This document shows, piece by piece, positions 1 through 12,621 of a stretch of DNA of 64,000 bases (its first letter is position 1; each line of letters starts with the position of its first letter). Below the pieces are notes generated by a model. It ran no database searches. It saw only the letters and a list, made by a program, of their open reading frames with translations, and was not told the origin of the DNA. Origin of the DNA: an uncultured Eubacteriales bacterium (GTDB taxonomy: Bacteria > Bacillota > Clostridia > Oscillospirales > Oscillospiraceae). The stretch is taken from positions 4,332-68,331 of the forward strand of contig CAKTLJ010000011.1 of the NCBI GenBank assembly GCA_934572535.1, written 5' to 3'. Both the position numbers and the translations under genes were made by a program.

Positions 1-22
1 TGAAAACCTGCGGATTTGTTGA

Positions 23-52
23 TTGCAGAAGAAAGTTTTTCTCTTGTATAAT
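23..52 (+). promoter_or_regulatory. Promoter for the AGCS symporter gene
   Basis: A perfect TATAAT lies at 47-52 with a TTGCAG -35 element at 23-28 and an 18-base spacer. The untranslated leader to the start codon at 161 is about 100 bases and shows no clear regulatory structure. Confidence 0.6.
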
Positions 53-160
53 AGGGCGGAAAACGATGTTTTTCGGGATGAGGCAGGAGAACGGCGTGTG
101 CGCCACAGGAGGACACGACCGCGCTCTTGCCCGAAAAACACGGGAAAAGAGGAGAGAATT

Positions 161-1573
161 ATGGAAATGATCGTACGCATCAACAGCGCGATCAACAGCG
201 TCGTCTGGGGTCCTCCCATGATGATCCTGCTGATCGGTGTGGGCATCCTGATGACGGTTCGGATGAAGGGCCTGCAATTCCGCAAGTTCGGCTTTGCGAT
301 GAAGAACACTTTGGGCAAGATCTTCACCAAGCACGAAGCCGGCGAGGGCGAAATGACCCCCTTCCAGGCGGTTTCCACCGCGCTGGCCGGTACCGTCGGC
401 ACCGGCAACATCGCGGGCATCACCGCTGCCGTCACCCTGGGTGGGCCCGGCGCGCTGTTCTGGCTGTGGGCCACCGCGCTGATCGGCATGGCGACCAAGT
501 ATTCCGAGGTCGTGCTGGCCGTGAAGTTCCGTGAGCGAAACGTCCTGGGCGACTGGGTCGGCGGCCCCATGTATTACATCAAGAACGGTATGGGCAAGAA
601 CTGGAAGTGGCTGGGCATCGCCTTCTCCATCTTCGCGGCCCTGGCCGCGCTGGGCACCGGCAACGCCATCCAGTCCGGCAATATCGTGACCTCCATCGAC
701 ACCGTGATCCTGGCCTTCTCGCCTTCGTTCGGCGGCCTGTCTGTCGTCAACCTGGTGCTGGGCCTGATCCTGGCGATCCTGGCCGCCTTCGTCCTGTTCG
801 GCGGCGTGAAGCGTCTGGGCTCCGTCACCGAGAAGCTGGTCCCCGGCATGGCAGTCATCTACATCGTGGCCTGCCTGGTGGTCGTGGTGGCGAATATCCC
901 CATCCTGCCCGCCGTCTTCCACGACATCTTTGTGGGCGCCTTCTCCCCCGAGGGCATCACCGGCGGCGCGGCTGGCTCCATGCTCGTGGTCCTGTCCTGG
1001 GGCATGAAGCGCGGCATCTTCTCCAACGAGGCCGGTCTGGGTACCGCGCCTATGGCCCACGCCACCACTTCCGAGACCGTCCCCGTCAAGCAGGCTGTCT
1101 ATGGCATCTTCGAGGTCTTCCTGGATACCATCGTCATCTGCACCCTGACCGGCCTGACCCTGCTGTGTGCCTCCTATGGCTCCGGCCTGGACCTGCACTA
1201 CGGCAAGATGGGCGACACCTCTCTGATGGCGGCCTCCCTGGGCTCCGTCTTCGGCCAGAAGGGCGGCGCGCTCATCATCGCCATTGGCCTGGCGCTGTTT
1301 GCCTTCTCCACCATCCTGGGCTGGGCGCTGTACGGCTCCCGCTGCTGTGAGTTCGTCTTCGGCGCCAAGGCCATCAAGCCCTACTACCTCGTCTACGTCA
1401 TCTGCACCGTGCTGGGCGCGACGGTGGACCTGGGCGTGATCTGGGACATCTCCGACACGCTCAACGGCCTCATGGCCATCCCCAACCTGATCGCCGTGGC
1501 ATTCCTGTCCGGCATCGTGGTCAAGGAGACCCGGGAGTTCTTTGCGACCAAGGCAGAAAAGGCAGAAAAATAA
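161..1573 (+). CDS. Alanine/glycine:cation symporter family protein (AGCS)
   Basis: A 470-residue integral membrane protein of the AGCS family, which imports alanine or glycine with Na+ or H+. The family signature is seen near residues 75-125 (TALAGTVGTGNIAG, then GPGALFWLW and TKYSEVVLAVKFRE) and a second conserved block NEAGLGTAPMAHATT lies near residue 290. Hydrophobic segments run through the whole length and the size is normal for the family. The ATG at 161 is chosen over upstream in-frame starts because AGGAGAG lies just before it and family members begin at this point. The gene has its own promoter and a strong terminator, so it is monocistronic. The exact substrate cannot be read from sequence. 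Confidence 0.93.
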   Translation: MEMIVRINSAINSVVWGPPMMILLIGVGILMTVRMKGLQFRKFGFAMKNTLGKIFTKHEAGEGEMTPFQAVSTALAGTVGTGNIAGITAAVTLGGPGALFWLWATALIGMATKYSEVVLAVKFRERNVLGDWVGGPMYYIKNGMGKNWKWLGIAFSIFAALAALGTGNAIQSGNIVTSIDTVILAFSPSFGGLSVVNLVLGLILAILAAFVLFGGVKRLGSVTEKLVPGMAVIYIVACLVVVVANIPILPAVFHDIFVGAFSPEGITGGAAGSMLVVLSWGMKRGIFSNEAGLGTAPMAHATTSETVPVKQAVYGIFEVFLDTIVICTLTGLTLLCASYGSGLDLHYGKMGDTSLMAASLGSVFGQKGGALIIAIGLALFAFSTILGWALYGSRCCEFVFGAKAIKPYYLVYVICTVLGATVDLGVIWDISDTLNGLMAIPNLIAVAFLSGIVVKETREFFATKAEKAEK

Positions 1574-1584
1574 CGCTGATTTTT

Positions 1585-1620
1585 CCGCAGGACGGGTCAT
1601 CCGTCCTGCGGCCTTTTTCC
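1585..1620 (+). terminator. Rho-independent terminator after the symporter gene
   Basis: An 11-bp perfect stem (1585-1595 with 1601-1611), a GTCAT loop, then CCTTTTTCC. It begins 11 bases after the stop codon. Confidence 0.9.
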
Positions 1621-1679
1621 TCCGTCAAGAATATACAGAGGAAATTTCAGAAAGAGAGCAAACCTGTACATTCTTTGTC

Positions 1680-1708
1680 TTGCGAAAAAGGGGATACTAT
1701 AGTATAAT
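1680..1708 (+). promoter_or_regulatory. Promoter of the purine operon
   Basis: TTGCGA at 1680-1685, a 17-base spacer and TATAAT at 1703-1708. Transcription would start near 1715, giving a leader of about 265 bases before purE. A short hairpin (GTGCGG/CCGCAC, 1740-1757) precedes the riboswitch. No PurR-box-like sequence was recognised. Confidence 0.75.
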
Positions 1709-1819
1709 ATTTCCGGCGTAAACTGCGTTGCGGTTTGTTCGTGCGGAATGGACCGCACCATTCGATGAAACGGCCTATCCGCCGCCGCATCGGTAAATAC
1801 CAATACAATTAGGAACTTT

Positions 1820-1887
1820 TTGTGACTGACGGAAGTGGGCGGACCACAGGGAGCAAAAAGGATATTTTGGCCGACCGTCTGGGCAGT
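1820..1887 (+). promoter_or_regulatory. ZTP (pfl-type) riboswitch aptamer upstream of purE
   Basis: The two conserved blocks of the ZTP/ZMP riboswitch are present: GTGACTGACGG at 1822-1832 followed by a GTGG/CCAC hairpin (1835-1838 with 1844-1847) and GGGAGC, then CCGACCGTCTGGGCA at 1871-1885. The pseudoknot characteristic of the class can form (GACGG 1828-1832 with CCGTC 1875-1879) and uses different bases from the usual GGCG/CGCC, which is compensatory. ZTP riboswitches sense the AICAR nucleotides that build up when 10-formyl-THF is scarce and typically control purine and one-carbon genes, exactly the genes downstream here. Confidence 0.9.
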
Positions 1888-1932
1888 TCAATTTTCACAA
1901 GGAGGGAATTGGGCTGCCGATTTTTGTTTTTT
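1882..1932 (+). terminator. Riboswitch-controlled terminator before purE
   Basis: A 12-bp stem (1882-1893 with 1907-1918, two G-U pairs) followed by TTTTTGTTTTTT. The 5' arm starts inside the conserved CTGGGCA end of the ZTP aptamer, so ligand binding and terminator formation should exclude each other. This predicts an ON switch: ZTP bound, terminator broken, operon transcribed. Confidence 0.85.
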
Positions 1933-1980
1933 ACGAAGAGAGGACCAGAAAAGCGACCAAGCGAAGAGAGGATGTTTTTT

Positions 1981-2472
1981 ATGAAAAAAGTAGGTATCAT
2001 CATGGGCAGCGACAGCGACCTGCCCGTCGTGGAAAAGGCCATCGACAAGCTCAAGGAGTACGAAGTCCCCTATGAGGTCCACGTCTACTCCGCCCACCGG
2101 ACCCCCGTGCAGGCCAGCGAGTTCTCCCGCACCGCCCAGGAAAAGGGCTTTGGCGCCATCATCGCCGCGGCGGGCAAGGCAGCCCACCTGGCCGGTGCCC
2201 TGGCGGCCAACACGACCCTGCCGGTCATCGGCATCCCCGTGAAGTCTTCCACCCTGGACGGCCTGGACGCCCTGCTGTCCACCGTGCAGATGCCCACCGG
2301 CATCCCCGTGGCCACAGTGGCCATCGATGGTGCGGCCAACGCGGCTCTGCTGGCCATCCAGATCCTGGCGGTCTCCGACGCGGCCCTCAGCGAAAAGCTT
2401 CGTCAGGCCCGCGCGGCGGAGTCCCAGAAGGTCCTGGAGAAGAACGCTGCCATCGAAGCAAAGTTCCACTGA
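1981..2472 (+). CDS. purE: N5-carboxyaminoimidazole ribonucleotide mutase PurE
   Basis: A 163-residue cytosolic enzyme of purine synthesis that moves the carboxyl of N5-CAIR to give CAIR. The N-terminal GIIMGSDSDLPVVEKA motif binds the phosphate and SAHRTP (about residues 38-43) holds the active-site His; the later GLDALLSTVQMPTGIPVATV block is typical of class I PurE. The start at 1981 follows AGAGAGGA; an apparent in-frame extension to 1822 would translate through the riboswitch and is rejected. It is the first gene of the operon. PurK, normally the partner of class I PurE, is not in this window. Confidence 0.96.
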   Translation: MKKVGIIMGSDSDLPVVEKAIDKLKEYEVPYEVHVYSAHRTPVQASEFSRTAQEKGFGAIIAAAGKAAHLAGALAANTTLPVIGIPVKSSTLDGLDALLSTVQMPTGIPVATVAIDGAANAALLAIQILAVSDAALSEKLRQARAAESQKVLEKNAAIEAKFH

Positions 2473-2511
2473 ACGAAACGCACGCTTTCTTACGAACGGA
2501 GGATATAGACT

Positions 2512-3933
<1,422 letters not shown>

Positions 3934-3941
3934 GAAGACCC

Positions 3942-4010
3942 TTTGCCGCCCCGGCGGCAAATTCTAGGAAACGAACGCAGGGGCAGCGCCGCCCGCGCGG
4001 GGCGCTGCCC
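3942..4010 (+). other. Two stem-loops in the purF-purM gap
   Basis: The largest gap inside the early operon (112 bases) holds two hairpins: TTTGCCGC with GCGGCAAA (3942-3961) and a perfect 10-bp GC stem (3981-3990 with 4001-4010). Neither is followed by a T run, so they are more likely RNA-stability or processing elements than terminators. Confidence 0.55.
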
Positions 4011-4045
4011 AAGGATCAATGAAGGATACGAAATGGAGGTTCCTT

Positions 4046-5086
4046 ATGCAGCAGTCTAAATCTGATAGCTACGCCGCAGCAGGCGTGGACATTACCGCCG
4101 GGTATAAGGCGGTAGAACTCATGAAGGCCCACATTGCCAAGACCATGACCGCGGGCGCCCTGTCCGACATCGGTGGCTTCGGCGGCCTCTTCGAGCTGGA
4201 TCTCACCGGCATCACCCGCCCCGTGCTGGTCAGCGGCACCGACGGCGTGGGCACCAAGCTGAAGCTGGCCTTCCTCATGGACAAGCACGACACCGTGGGC
4301 ATTGACTGTGTGGCCATGTGCGTCAACGACATCGTTTGCTGCGGCGCAAAGCCCCTGTTCTTCCTGGACTACATCGCCTGTGGAAAGAACGTGCCTGAAA
4401 AGATCGCCGGGATCGTCTCCGGCGTGGCCGAGGGCTGCGTCCAGTCCGGCGCGGCGCTCATCGGCGGCGAGACGGCGGAAATGCCCGGCTTCTATCCCAT
4501 CGACGAGTACGACCTGGCCGGCTTTTCCGTGGGCGTGGTGGACAAGGAGAAGATCTTTGACAAGACCACCATCCGGGAGGGGGACGTGGTGATCGGCCTG
4601 CCCTCCTCCGGCGTACACTCCAACGGCTTCTCCCTGGTCCGTAAGGTCCTGGATGTGGAGCACAGCGACCTGAAGGCCCCTGTGGCAGAGCTGGGCGGCG
4701 CGTCCCTGGGCGAGACCCTGCTGACCCCCACCCGCATCTATGTCAAGACCATCCTGGCCCTCATGGAGTCCGTGTCCATCAAGTCCGTCTCCCACATCAC
4801 CGGCGGCGGCTTCTATGAGAACATCCCCCGCAGCTTGCCCAAGGGCATGACCGCCAAGATCAAGGAGGCGGACGTGCCCGTGCTGCCCATCTTCCGCCTG
4901 ATCGAGGAGAAGGGGAAGATCCCCCGCCGCGAGATGTTCAACACCTTCAACATGGGCGTTGGCATGACCGTCGTCGTGGGCAGGGAAGAGGCCGACAAGG
5001 CCATGGCCGCCCTGGAGGCCGTGGGCGAGAAGCCCGTCCGCCTGGGCGAGATCGTTGCCGGTGACGAGGGCGTCATCCTATGGTAA
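4046..5086 (+). CDS. purM: Phosphoribosylformylglycinamidine cyclo-ligase PurM (AIR synthetase)
   Basis: A 346-residue enzyme that uses ATP to close the imidazole ring of FGAM, forming AIR. The N-terminal [12 protein letters not shown] motif, [12 protein letters not shown] and the [10 protein letters not shown] block are typical, as is the late [13 protein letters not shown] motif. The ATG at 4046 is preferred to one at 4019 because GGAGG lies six bases before it and homologues begin here. It overlaps purN by seven bases, which suggests coupled translation. Confidence 0.96.
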   Translation: MQQSKSDSYAAAGVDITAGYKAVELMKAHIAKTMTAGALSDIGGFGGLFELDLTGITRPVLVSGTDGVGTKLKLAFLMDKHDTVGIDCVAMCVNDIVCCGAKPLFFLDYIACGKNVPEKIAGIVSGVAEGCVQSGAALIGGETAEMPGFYPIDEYDLAGFSVGVVDKEKIFDKTTIREGDVVIGLPSSGVHSNGFSLVRKVLDVEHSDLKAPVAELGGASLGETLLTPTRIYVKTILALMESVSIKSVSHITGGGFYENIPRSLPKGMTAKIKEADVPVLPIFRLIEEKGKIPRREMFNTFNMGVGMTVVVGREEADKAMAALEAVGEKPVRLGEIVAGDEGVILW

Positions 5087-5694
5087 AAACGAAGATCGCG
5101 GTGATGGTCTCCGGCGGCGGGACCAACCTCCAGGCCATGCTGGACGCCCAGAACGAGGGCGTCCTCACCGCCGGGGAGGTCGTGCTGGTGATCGCCAGCA
5201 ACGCCAAGGCCTACGCCCTCACCCGGGCCAGGAACGCGGGCGTGCCCGCCGTGGTTTGCAGCCGGAAGGAGCTGGGCAGCCAGGAGGCCTTCGAGGCCGC
5301 CATCTCCCAGGCGCTGGCCGACCACGGCGTGGAGCTCATCGTCCTGGCCGGGTTCATGAGCATCCTCAGCGAGCGCTTCACCAAGCAGTGGCCCCGCCGG
5401 ATCCTGAACGTCCACCCCTCGCTGATCCCCTCCTTCTGCGGGCAGGGGTTCTACGGCCTGAAGGTCCACGAGGCCGCCCTGGCCTATGGGGTGAAGGTCA
5501 CCGGCGCGACCGTCCACTTCGTCAATGAAGTGCCCGACGGCGGCGAGATCCTTCTGCAAAGGGCCGTCGAGGTGCAGCCCGGCGACACCCCCGAGGTCCT
5601 GCAAAGACGGGTCATGGAGCAGGCCGAGTGGAAGCTCCTGCCCCGGGCGACCCAGATGATATCCGAAGAAATTGGGAAAGGGAAGGAACCATGA
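5080..5694 (+). CDS. purN: Phosphoribosylglycinamide formyltransferase PurN
   Basis: A 204-residue GAR transformylase, which moves the formyl group of 10-formyl-THF to GAR. The catalytic residues are Asn110 and His112 in [11 protein letters not shown] and Asp153 in EVPDGGEI; the N-terminal [13 protein letters not shown] binds phosphate. It overlaps the end of purM and its stop overlaps the next start as ATGA. Its folate donor can be made by fhs at the end of the same operon. Confidence 0.96.
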   Translation: MVKTKIAVMVSGGGTNLQAMLDAQNEGVLTAGEVVLVIASNAKAYALTRARNAGVPAVVCSRKELGSQEAFEAAISQALADHGVELIVLAGFMSILSERFTKQWPRRILNVHPSLIPSFCGQGFYGLKVHEAALAYGVKVTGATVHFVNEVPDGGEILLQRAVEVQPGDTPEVLQRRVMEQAEWKLLPRATQMISEEIGKGKEP

Positions 5695-6401
5695 ATATCT
5701 ACGAATCGCTTGACCTGGCCACCCTGCTGGCCGGGAATCCATACCCTGGCCGGGGCATCGTGCTCGGCAAGACTGCGGACGGGGCCAAGTCCGTGGTGGC
5801 CTACTTCATCATGGGCCGCAGCGAGAACAGCCGCAACCGGGTCTTCCTCAAGGAGCCGGACGGCATCCGCACCGAGGCCTATGACCCCGCCAAGCTGGCT
5901 GACCCCAGCCTGATCATCTACCATCCCGTCCGTCAGGTGGGCCGGGGCCTGATCGTCACCAACGGCGACCAGACCGACACCATCCGGGACTTCATCGAGC
6001 GCGGCCTTCCCTTTGAGCAGGCCCTGCGCACCCGGGCGTTTGAGCCGGACGGGCCCAACTGGACCCCCCGCATCTCCGGCCTGCTCGCGCCGGACGGCAG
6101 CTATAAGATGTCCATCCTGAAGAGTGCCGACGCGGAAGGCTCCGCCTGCGCCCGGTACACCTATGAGTATCCTGGCCTGGCCGGGGTGGGACACTTCCTC
6201 CACACCTACGTGACCGACGGCGACCCCATCCCCACCTTCCAGGGGGAGCCTGAGCGGGTGGCCATCACCGGCACCATGGCGGAGTTTACCGACCGGGTGT
6301 GGAACAGCCTCCATGAGGCCAACAAAATTTCCCTCTACGTGCGCTTCACCGATCTGGCGACCGGGGCGTATGAAGAGACCATCATCAACAAACACCAATA
6401 A
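5691..6401 (+). CDS. IMP cyclohydrolase, PurO-like stand-alone type
   Basis: A 236-residue protein with the features of archaeal-type IMP cyclohydrolase (PurO): an N-terminal YPGRGIVLGKTADG segment and VAYFIMGRSENSRNRVF. It would close FAICAR to IMP, the last step of the pathway. The position supports this: it directly precedes a formyltransferase that lacks the N-terminal cyclohydrolase (MGS-like) half of ordinary PurH. It starts in an ATGA overlap with purN after AAGGAAGGAA. Assignment rests on short motifs plus context and would be settled by a profile search. Confidence 0.85.
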   Translation: MNIYESLDLATLLAGNPYPGRGIVLGKTADGAKSVVAYFIMGRSENSRNRVFLKEPDGIRTEAYDPAKLADPSLIIYHPVRQVGRGLIVTNGDQTDTIRDFIERGLPFEQALRTRAFEPDGPNWTPRISGLLAPDGSYKMSILKSADAEGSACARYTYEYPGLAGVGHFLHTYVTDGDPIPTFQGEPERVAITGTMAEFTDRVWNSLHEANKISLYVRFTDLATGAYEETIINKHQ

Positions 6402-6416
6402 TGGGGGGATCGAGGA

Positions 6417-7595
6417 ATGAAAGAACTGGAACTGAAATACGGCTGTAACCCCAACCAGAAGCCCGCCAGCATCTCCGTCAGCGACGGCAGAGACCTGCCC
6501 ATCGAGATCCTGGGGGGCAAGCCCGGCTACATCAACCTGCTGGACGCCTTCAACTCCTGGCAGCTGGTGAAGGAGCTCAAGGAGGCCACCGGCCTGCCCG
6601 CTGCTGCTTCCTTTAAGCACGTCTCTCCCGCCGGTGCGGCCGTCGGCCTGCCCCTGAGCGAGACCGACAAGGCCATCTACTTCGTGGACGACGACGCGGC
6701 CCTCTCTCCCATCGCCTGCGCCTACATCCGCGCCCGGGGCGCTGACCGCCTGTGCTCCTACGGCGACTGGGCCGCCCTCAGCGACACCTGCGACGCGGCC
6801 ACCGCCGCCTATCTGAAGCCCGAGGTCTCCGACGGCATCATCGCCCCCGACTTCACCCCCGAGGCGCTGGAGATCCTCCGGACCAAGAAGAAGGGCAACT
6901 ACAACATCGTCAAGATCGACCCCAGCTACGTCCCCGCCGTGCAGGAGCACAAGGATGTCTTCGGCATCACCTTCGAGCAGGGCCGCAACAACTTCAAGAT
7001 CGACGAGAGCCTGCTGACCAACTTGGTCACCGAGAACAAGGAGCTGCCCGACAGCGCCAAGATCGACATGCTCGTGGCCCTCATCACCCTCAAGTACACC
7101 CAGTCCAACTCCGTCTGCTATGTGAAGGACGGCCAGGCCATCGGCGTGGGCGCCGGGCAGCAGAGCCGCATCCACTGCACCCGCCTGGCGGGCAGCAAGG
7201 CGGACAACTGGTACCTGCGCCAGCACCCCAAGGCCCTGGGCCTGCAATTCCTGGACGACATCCGCCGCCCCGACCGGGACAACGCCATCGACGTCTACCT
7301 CTCCGATGAGTACGAGGACGTCCTGCGGGAGGGTGTCTGGCAGAACACCTTCAAGGTCAAGCCCGAGCCGCTGACCGTGGAGGAGAAGAAGGCCTGGATC
7401 GCCACCCAGTCCGGCGTCACCGTGGGCAGCGATGCCTTCTTCCCCTTTGGCGACAACGTGGAGCGGGCCAGAAAGTCCGGCGTGGCCTACATCGTGGAGC
7501 CGGGCGGCTCCATCCGTGACGACAACGTCATCGAGACGGCCAACCGCTACAACATGGTCATGGCCTTCACCGGGATGCGCCTGTTCCATCACTGA
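6417..7595 (+). CDS. purH: AICAR formyltransferase, stand-alone PurH C-terminal domain
   Basis: A 392-residue protein covering only the formyltransferase half of PurH; a bifunctional PurH is about 510 residues. It transfers the formyl of 10-formyl-THF to AICAR. SFKHVSPAGAAVG near residue 63 holds the Lys-His pair of the active site, and the C-terminal blocks SDAFFPFGDN and VAYIVEPGGSIRDD are typical of the domain. It follows the cyclohydrolase gene by 15 bases with a GGGGGAT..GAGG ribosome site. Together the two genes replace one bifunctional PurH. Its substrate ZMP is the class of ligand sensed by the operon riboswitch. Confidence 0.93.
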   Translation: MKELELKYGCNPNQKPASISVSDGRDLPIEILGGKPGYINLLDAFNSWQLVKELKEATGLPAAASFKHVSPAGAAVGLPLSETDKAIYFVDDDAALSPIACAYIRARGADRLCSYGDWAALSDTCDAATAAYLKPEVSDGIIAPDFTPEALEILRTKKKGNYNIVKIDPSYVPAVQEHKDVFGITFEQGRNNFKIDESLLTNLVTENKELPDSAKIDMLVALITLKYTQSNSVCYVKDGQAIGVGAGQQSRIHCTRLAGSKADNWYLRQHPKALGLQFLDDIRRPDRDNAIDVYLSDEYEDVLREGVWQNTFKVKPEPLTVEEKKAWIATQSGVTVGSDAFFPFGDNVERARKSGVAYIVEPGGSIRDDNVIETANRYNMVMAFTGMRLFHH

Positions 7596-7625
7596 GCTTC
7601 GTGGAAATGAAATGGGAGGAAAACA

Positions 7626-8900
<1,275 letters not shown>

Positions 8901-8914
8901 AGAGGGAGATTGCA

Positions 8915-11900
8915 ATGGTTTATCGGGTATATGTAGAAAAACGCCCCGGGCTGACCGCGGAAGCGGACGCCCTGCTGGGCGATATCCGCACCCTGCTCCG
9001 GATCGAGTCTCTGGAAGGCCTGCGGCTGTTCAACCGGTATGACGTGGAAAACATCACGCCGGAGCTGTTTGAGTACAGCGTGAAGACCATCCTGTCCGAG
9101 CCTCAGCTGGACCTGGTCACCGACGCCCTGCCTGCGGGCGGCACGGTCTTCGCCGTGGAGTATCTGCCCGGTCAGTTCGACCAGCGGGCCGACTCCGCCG
9201 CCCAGTGCATCCAGATTCTGTCCCAGGGGGAGCGTCCTCTGGTCCGCTCCGCCCGGGTCTATCAGCTCATGGGCAACCTGACCGCCGAGGATGTGGCGGC
9301 CATCAAGAAGTACCTCATCAACCCCGTGGAGTCCCGCGAGGCCTCCCTGGAGCCCTTCGAGACCCTGGTGACGAGCTACGAGATCCCCGACTCCGTGGCC
9401 ACCCTGGCGGGCTTCCGGGACATGGACGAGGCGGCCATGGAGAAGATGGTGGCCGACTTCGGCCTGGCCATGGACCTGGACGACCTGCGCTTCTGCCGGG
9501 ACTACTTCCGCACCGAGGAGCGCGACCCCACCATGACCGAGCTGAAGGTCATCGACACCTATTGGTCCGACCACTGCCGCCACACCACCTTCCTGACCAC
9601 CATCGACGGCGTGGAGTTCCAAAGCCCCATCCTCCAGCAGACCTATGAGGAGTATCTGAGCATCCGCAAGCGGCTCAACCGAACCAAGCCCATCAACCTG
9701 ATGGACATCGGCACCATCGTGACCAAATACCTGAAGAAGCAGGGCAAGATGCCCAAGCTGGACGAGTCCGAGGAGATCAACGCCTGCACCGTGAAGATCA
9801 AGGTGGACACCGACGACGGCAAGGAGGACTGGCTGCTGCTCTTCAAGAACGAGACCCACAACCACCCCACCGAGATCGAGCCCTTCGGCGGCGCGGCCAC
9901 CTGCGTGGGCGGCGCCATCCGCGACCCCCTCTCCGGCCGGTCCTATGTCTACTCCGCCATGCGCGTCACCGGCGCGGCCGACCCCCTGACCCCCATCGAC
10001 GAGACCATGGAGGGTAAGCTGCCCCAGCGCACCATCGTCACCAAGGCTGCCGCCGGTTACAGCTCCTACGGCAACCAGATCGGCCTGGCGACCGGGCAGG
10101 TGGACGAGCTCTACCACCCCGGCTACGCGGCCAAGCGCATGGAGATCGGCGCGGTCATCGCCGCCGCTCCTGCGGAAAATGTCCGCCGTGAGCGTCCCGC
10201 CCCCGGCGACGTGGTCATCCTGCTGGGCGGCCGCACCGGCCGCGACGGCTGCGGCGGCGCGACCGGCTCCTCCAAGTCCCACACCATGGAGTCCCTGGAG
10301 TCCTGCGGGGCCGAGGTCCAGAAGGGCAACGCCCCCGAGGAGCGCAAGCTCCAGCGCCTCTTCCGCGATCCCGAGGCCTCCCGCCTCATCAAGCGCTGCA
10401 ACGACTTCGGCGCGGGCGGCGTCTCCGTGGCCATCGGCGAGCTGGCCGAGGGCCTGGAGATCGACCTGAACACCGTGCCCAAGAAGTACGAGGGCCTGGA
10501 CGGCACCGAGCTGGCCATCAGCGAATCCCAGGAGAGAATGGCCGTGGTGGTCGAGGCCCAGGACGCTGCACGCTTCATGGAGCTGGCCGCCGCCGAGAAC
10601 CTGGAGTCCACCGTGGTGGCCAAGGTCACCGACAAGGGCCGCCTGACCATGCACTGGAACGGCAAGAACATCGTGGACATCTCCCGCGCCTTCCTGGACA
10701 CCAACGGCGTGGAAAAGCACATCAACGCCGTCACCGCCCGCCCCGAGTCCATCCTCAAGGAGCAGGTCAGCGACTTCCGCCAGGGCTACCTGGACCTGGC
10801 GCAGGACCTGAACGTCTGCTCCAAGCGCGGCCTGTCCGAGCGGTTCGACTCCACCATCGGCAGCGGCACCGTCCTGATGCCCTTCGGCGGCAAGTATCAG
10901 CTGACCCCCACCCAGGCGATGGTCAACAAGATCTCCATCGAGAAGAAGGACACCGACACCTGCTCCCTGATGGCCTGGGGCTACAACCCCTATATCACCG
11001 AGAAGAGCCCCTACCACGGGGCCTACCTGGCGGTCATCGAGTCCGTGGCCAAGCTGGTGGCGACCGGCGCGAACTTAAAGGAGACCTATCTGAGCTTCCA
11101 GGAGTATTTCCAGAAGCTGGGCAAGGACCCTGCGCGCTGGGGCCAGCCTTTGGCGGCTCTGCTGGGCGCGTTCCGCGCGCAGAAGGAGCTGGAGATCGCG
11201 GCCATCGGCGGCAAGGACTCCATGAGCGGCAGCTTCGAGCAGCTCAACGTCCCGCCCACCCTGGTCTCCTTCGCCGTGACCACCGACAAGATCGGCAGCA
11301 TCGTCTCCCCCGAATTCAAGGAGGCCGGGCATCCTGTCGTGTGGCTGTGCCCCGAGTACGGTCCCGACGGCCTGCCTGCGGCAAACTCCCTCAAGGAGAC
11401 CTTCAAGACCGTCAACAAGCTCATGAAGAAGGGCAAGGTCAAGGCCGCCTACACCCCCGGCTTCGGCGGCGTGGCGGAGGCCGTGCTCAAGATGTCCCTG
11501 GGCAACGGCATCGGCCTGCAATTTGACGAGGGCTGCACCATGGACGAGCTGTTCGCCTATGCCTACGGCTCCTTCGTGCTGGAGCTGACCGAGAAGGAGA
11601 ACGTGGGCCTGCCGCTGGGCGTGACCACCGGCGACGGCAGCCTGACCTGGAGAGAGCAGACCGTCACCCGGGAGGAGCTTCTGGGGGCCTACGAGGGCAA
11701 GCTGGAGCCCATCTACGCCTGCAACATCTCCCAGGGCGCGGGCGAGATCCCGACCTTCACCACCACCTGCGACAGCTGGAAGAAGCCGGTCGTCAAGTCC
11801 GCCAAGCCCCGCGTGCTGATCCCCGTCTTCCCCGGTACCAACTGCGAGTACGACGCGGCCAAGGCCATGCGCGCGGCCGGGGCCGAGCCTGAGATCGTGG

Positions 11901-12601
11901 TCATCAAGAACCAGACAGCAGGCGACATCGCGGCCTCCATGGACTACGTGGCCAAGAAGCTGGGCGAGGCGCAGATCGTCTTCATCCCCGGCGGCTTCTC
12001 CGGCGGCGACGAGCCGGACGGCTCCGCCAAGTTCATCACCTCCTTCTTCCGCGCCGGTAAGATCAAGGATCAGGTCCACGAGCTGCTCAAAAACCGCGAC
12101 GGCCTGATGCTGGGCGTCTGCAACGGCTTCCAGGCCCTCATCAAGCTGGGTCTGGTGCCCTACGGCGAGATCATCGACACCGACGAGACCTGCCCGACCC
12201 TGACCTACAACACCATCGGCCGCCACCAGTCCCGCCTGGTCCGGACCCGCGTGGCGTCCAACCTGTCCCCCTGGCTCATGAACACCAAGCCCGGCGAGGT
12301 CTACACCGTGCCCATCTCCCACGGCGAGGGCCGCTTCCTGGCCTCCGACGAGCTGATCCGGAAGCTGGCGGCCAACGGGCAGATCGCCACCCAGTACGTG
12401 GACCTGGCCGGAGCCCCCACCGCCGACATCCACTTCAATCCCAACAACTCTGCCTGCGCCGTGGAAGGCATCACCTCTCCCGACGGCCGTGTCTTCGGCA
12501 AGATGGGCCACACCGAGCGCACCGGCGCGGGCCTGTATCTCAACGTGCCCGGCTCGTATGATATGAAGATCTTCCGTTCCGCAGTTGAATATTTTAAGTA
12601 A
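8915..12601 (+). CDS. purL: Phosphoribosylformylglycinamidine synthase, fused PurS-PurL-PurQ type
   Basis: A 1228-residue single-chain FGAM synthase, which converts FGAR to FGAM with ATP and glutamine. The first 80 residues resemble PurS, the middle holds two PurM-like ATP-binding halves ([12 protein letters not shown] and [17 protein letters not shown] are seen), and the C-terminus from about residue 965 is a class I amidotransferase with nucleophile Cys1069 in GVCNGFQ and a His in ISHGEGRF. This glutaminase is intact, unlike that of the PurF-like protein upstream. The length fits the clostridial single-chain form. It is flanked by purD and guaB with short gaps. Confidence 0.96.
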   Translation: MVYRVYVEKRPGLTAEADALLGDIRTLLRIESLEGLRLFNRYDVENITPELFEYSVKTILSEPQLDLVTDALPAGGTVFAVEYLPGQFDQRADSAAQCIQILSQGERPLVRSARVYQLMGNLTAEDVAAIKKYLINPVESREASLEPFETLVTSYEIPDSVATLAGFRDMDEAAMEKMVADFGLAMDLDDLRFCRDYFRTEERDPTMTELKVIDTYWSDHCRHTTFLTTIDGVEFQSPILQQTYEEYLSIRKRLNRTKPINLMDIGTIVTKYLKKQGKMPKLDESEEINACTVKIKVDTDDGKEDWLLLFKNETHNHPTEIEPFGGAATCVGGAIRDPLSGRSYVYSAMRVTGAADPLTPIDETMEGKLPQRTIVTKAAAGYSSYGNQIGLATGQVDELYHPGYAAKRMEIGAVIAAAPAENVRRERPAPGDVVILLGGRTGRDGCGGATGSSKSHTMESLESCGAEVQKGNAPEERKLQRLFRDPEASRLIKRCNDFGAGGVSVAIGELAEGLEIDLNTVPKKYEGLDGTELAISESQERMAVVVEAQDAARFMELAAAENLESTVVAKVTDKGRLTMHWNGKNIVDISRAFLDTNGVEKHINAVTARPESILKEQVSDFRQGYLDLAQDLNVCSKRGLSERFDSTIGSGTVLMPFGGKYQLTPTQAMVNKISIEKKDTDTCSLMAWGYNPYITEKSPYHGAYLAVIESVAKLVATGANLKETYLSFQEYFQKLGKDPARWGQPLAALLGAFRAQKELEIAAIGGKDSMSGSFEQLNVPPTLVSFAVTTDKIGSIVSPEFKEAGHPVVWLCPEYGPDGLPAANSLKETFKTVNKLMKKGKVKAAYTPGFGGVAEAVLKMSLGNGIGLQFDEGCTMDELFAYAYGSFVLELTEKENVGLPLGVTTGDGSLTWREQTVTREELLGAYEGKLEPIYACNISQGAGEIPTFTTTCDSWKKPVVKSAKPRVLIPVFPGTNCEYDAAKAMRAAGAEPEIVVIKNQTAGDIAASMDYVAKKLGEAQIVFIPGGFSGGDEPDGSAKFITSFFRAGKIKDQVHELLKNRDGLMLGVCNGFQALIKLGLVPYGEIIDTDETCPTLTYNTIGRHQSRLVRTRVASNLSPWLMNTKPGEVYTVPISHGEGRFLASDELIRKLAANGQIATQYVDLAGAPTADIHFNPNNSACAVEGITSPDGRVFGKMGHTERTGAGLYLNVPGSYDMKIFRSAVEYFK

Positions 12602-12621
12602 GAAAGGAGCGCAGCCCTGTC

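Noticed and set aside
1822..1980. N-terminal extension of PurE through the leader
   Set aside because: The in-frame extension runs through the ZTP riboswitch and terminator. Homologues begin at MKKVGIIMGSDSD, and AGAGAGGA supports the start at 1981.
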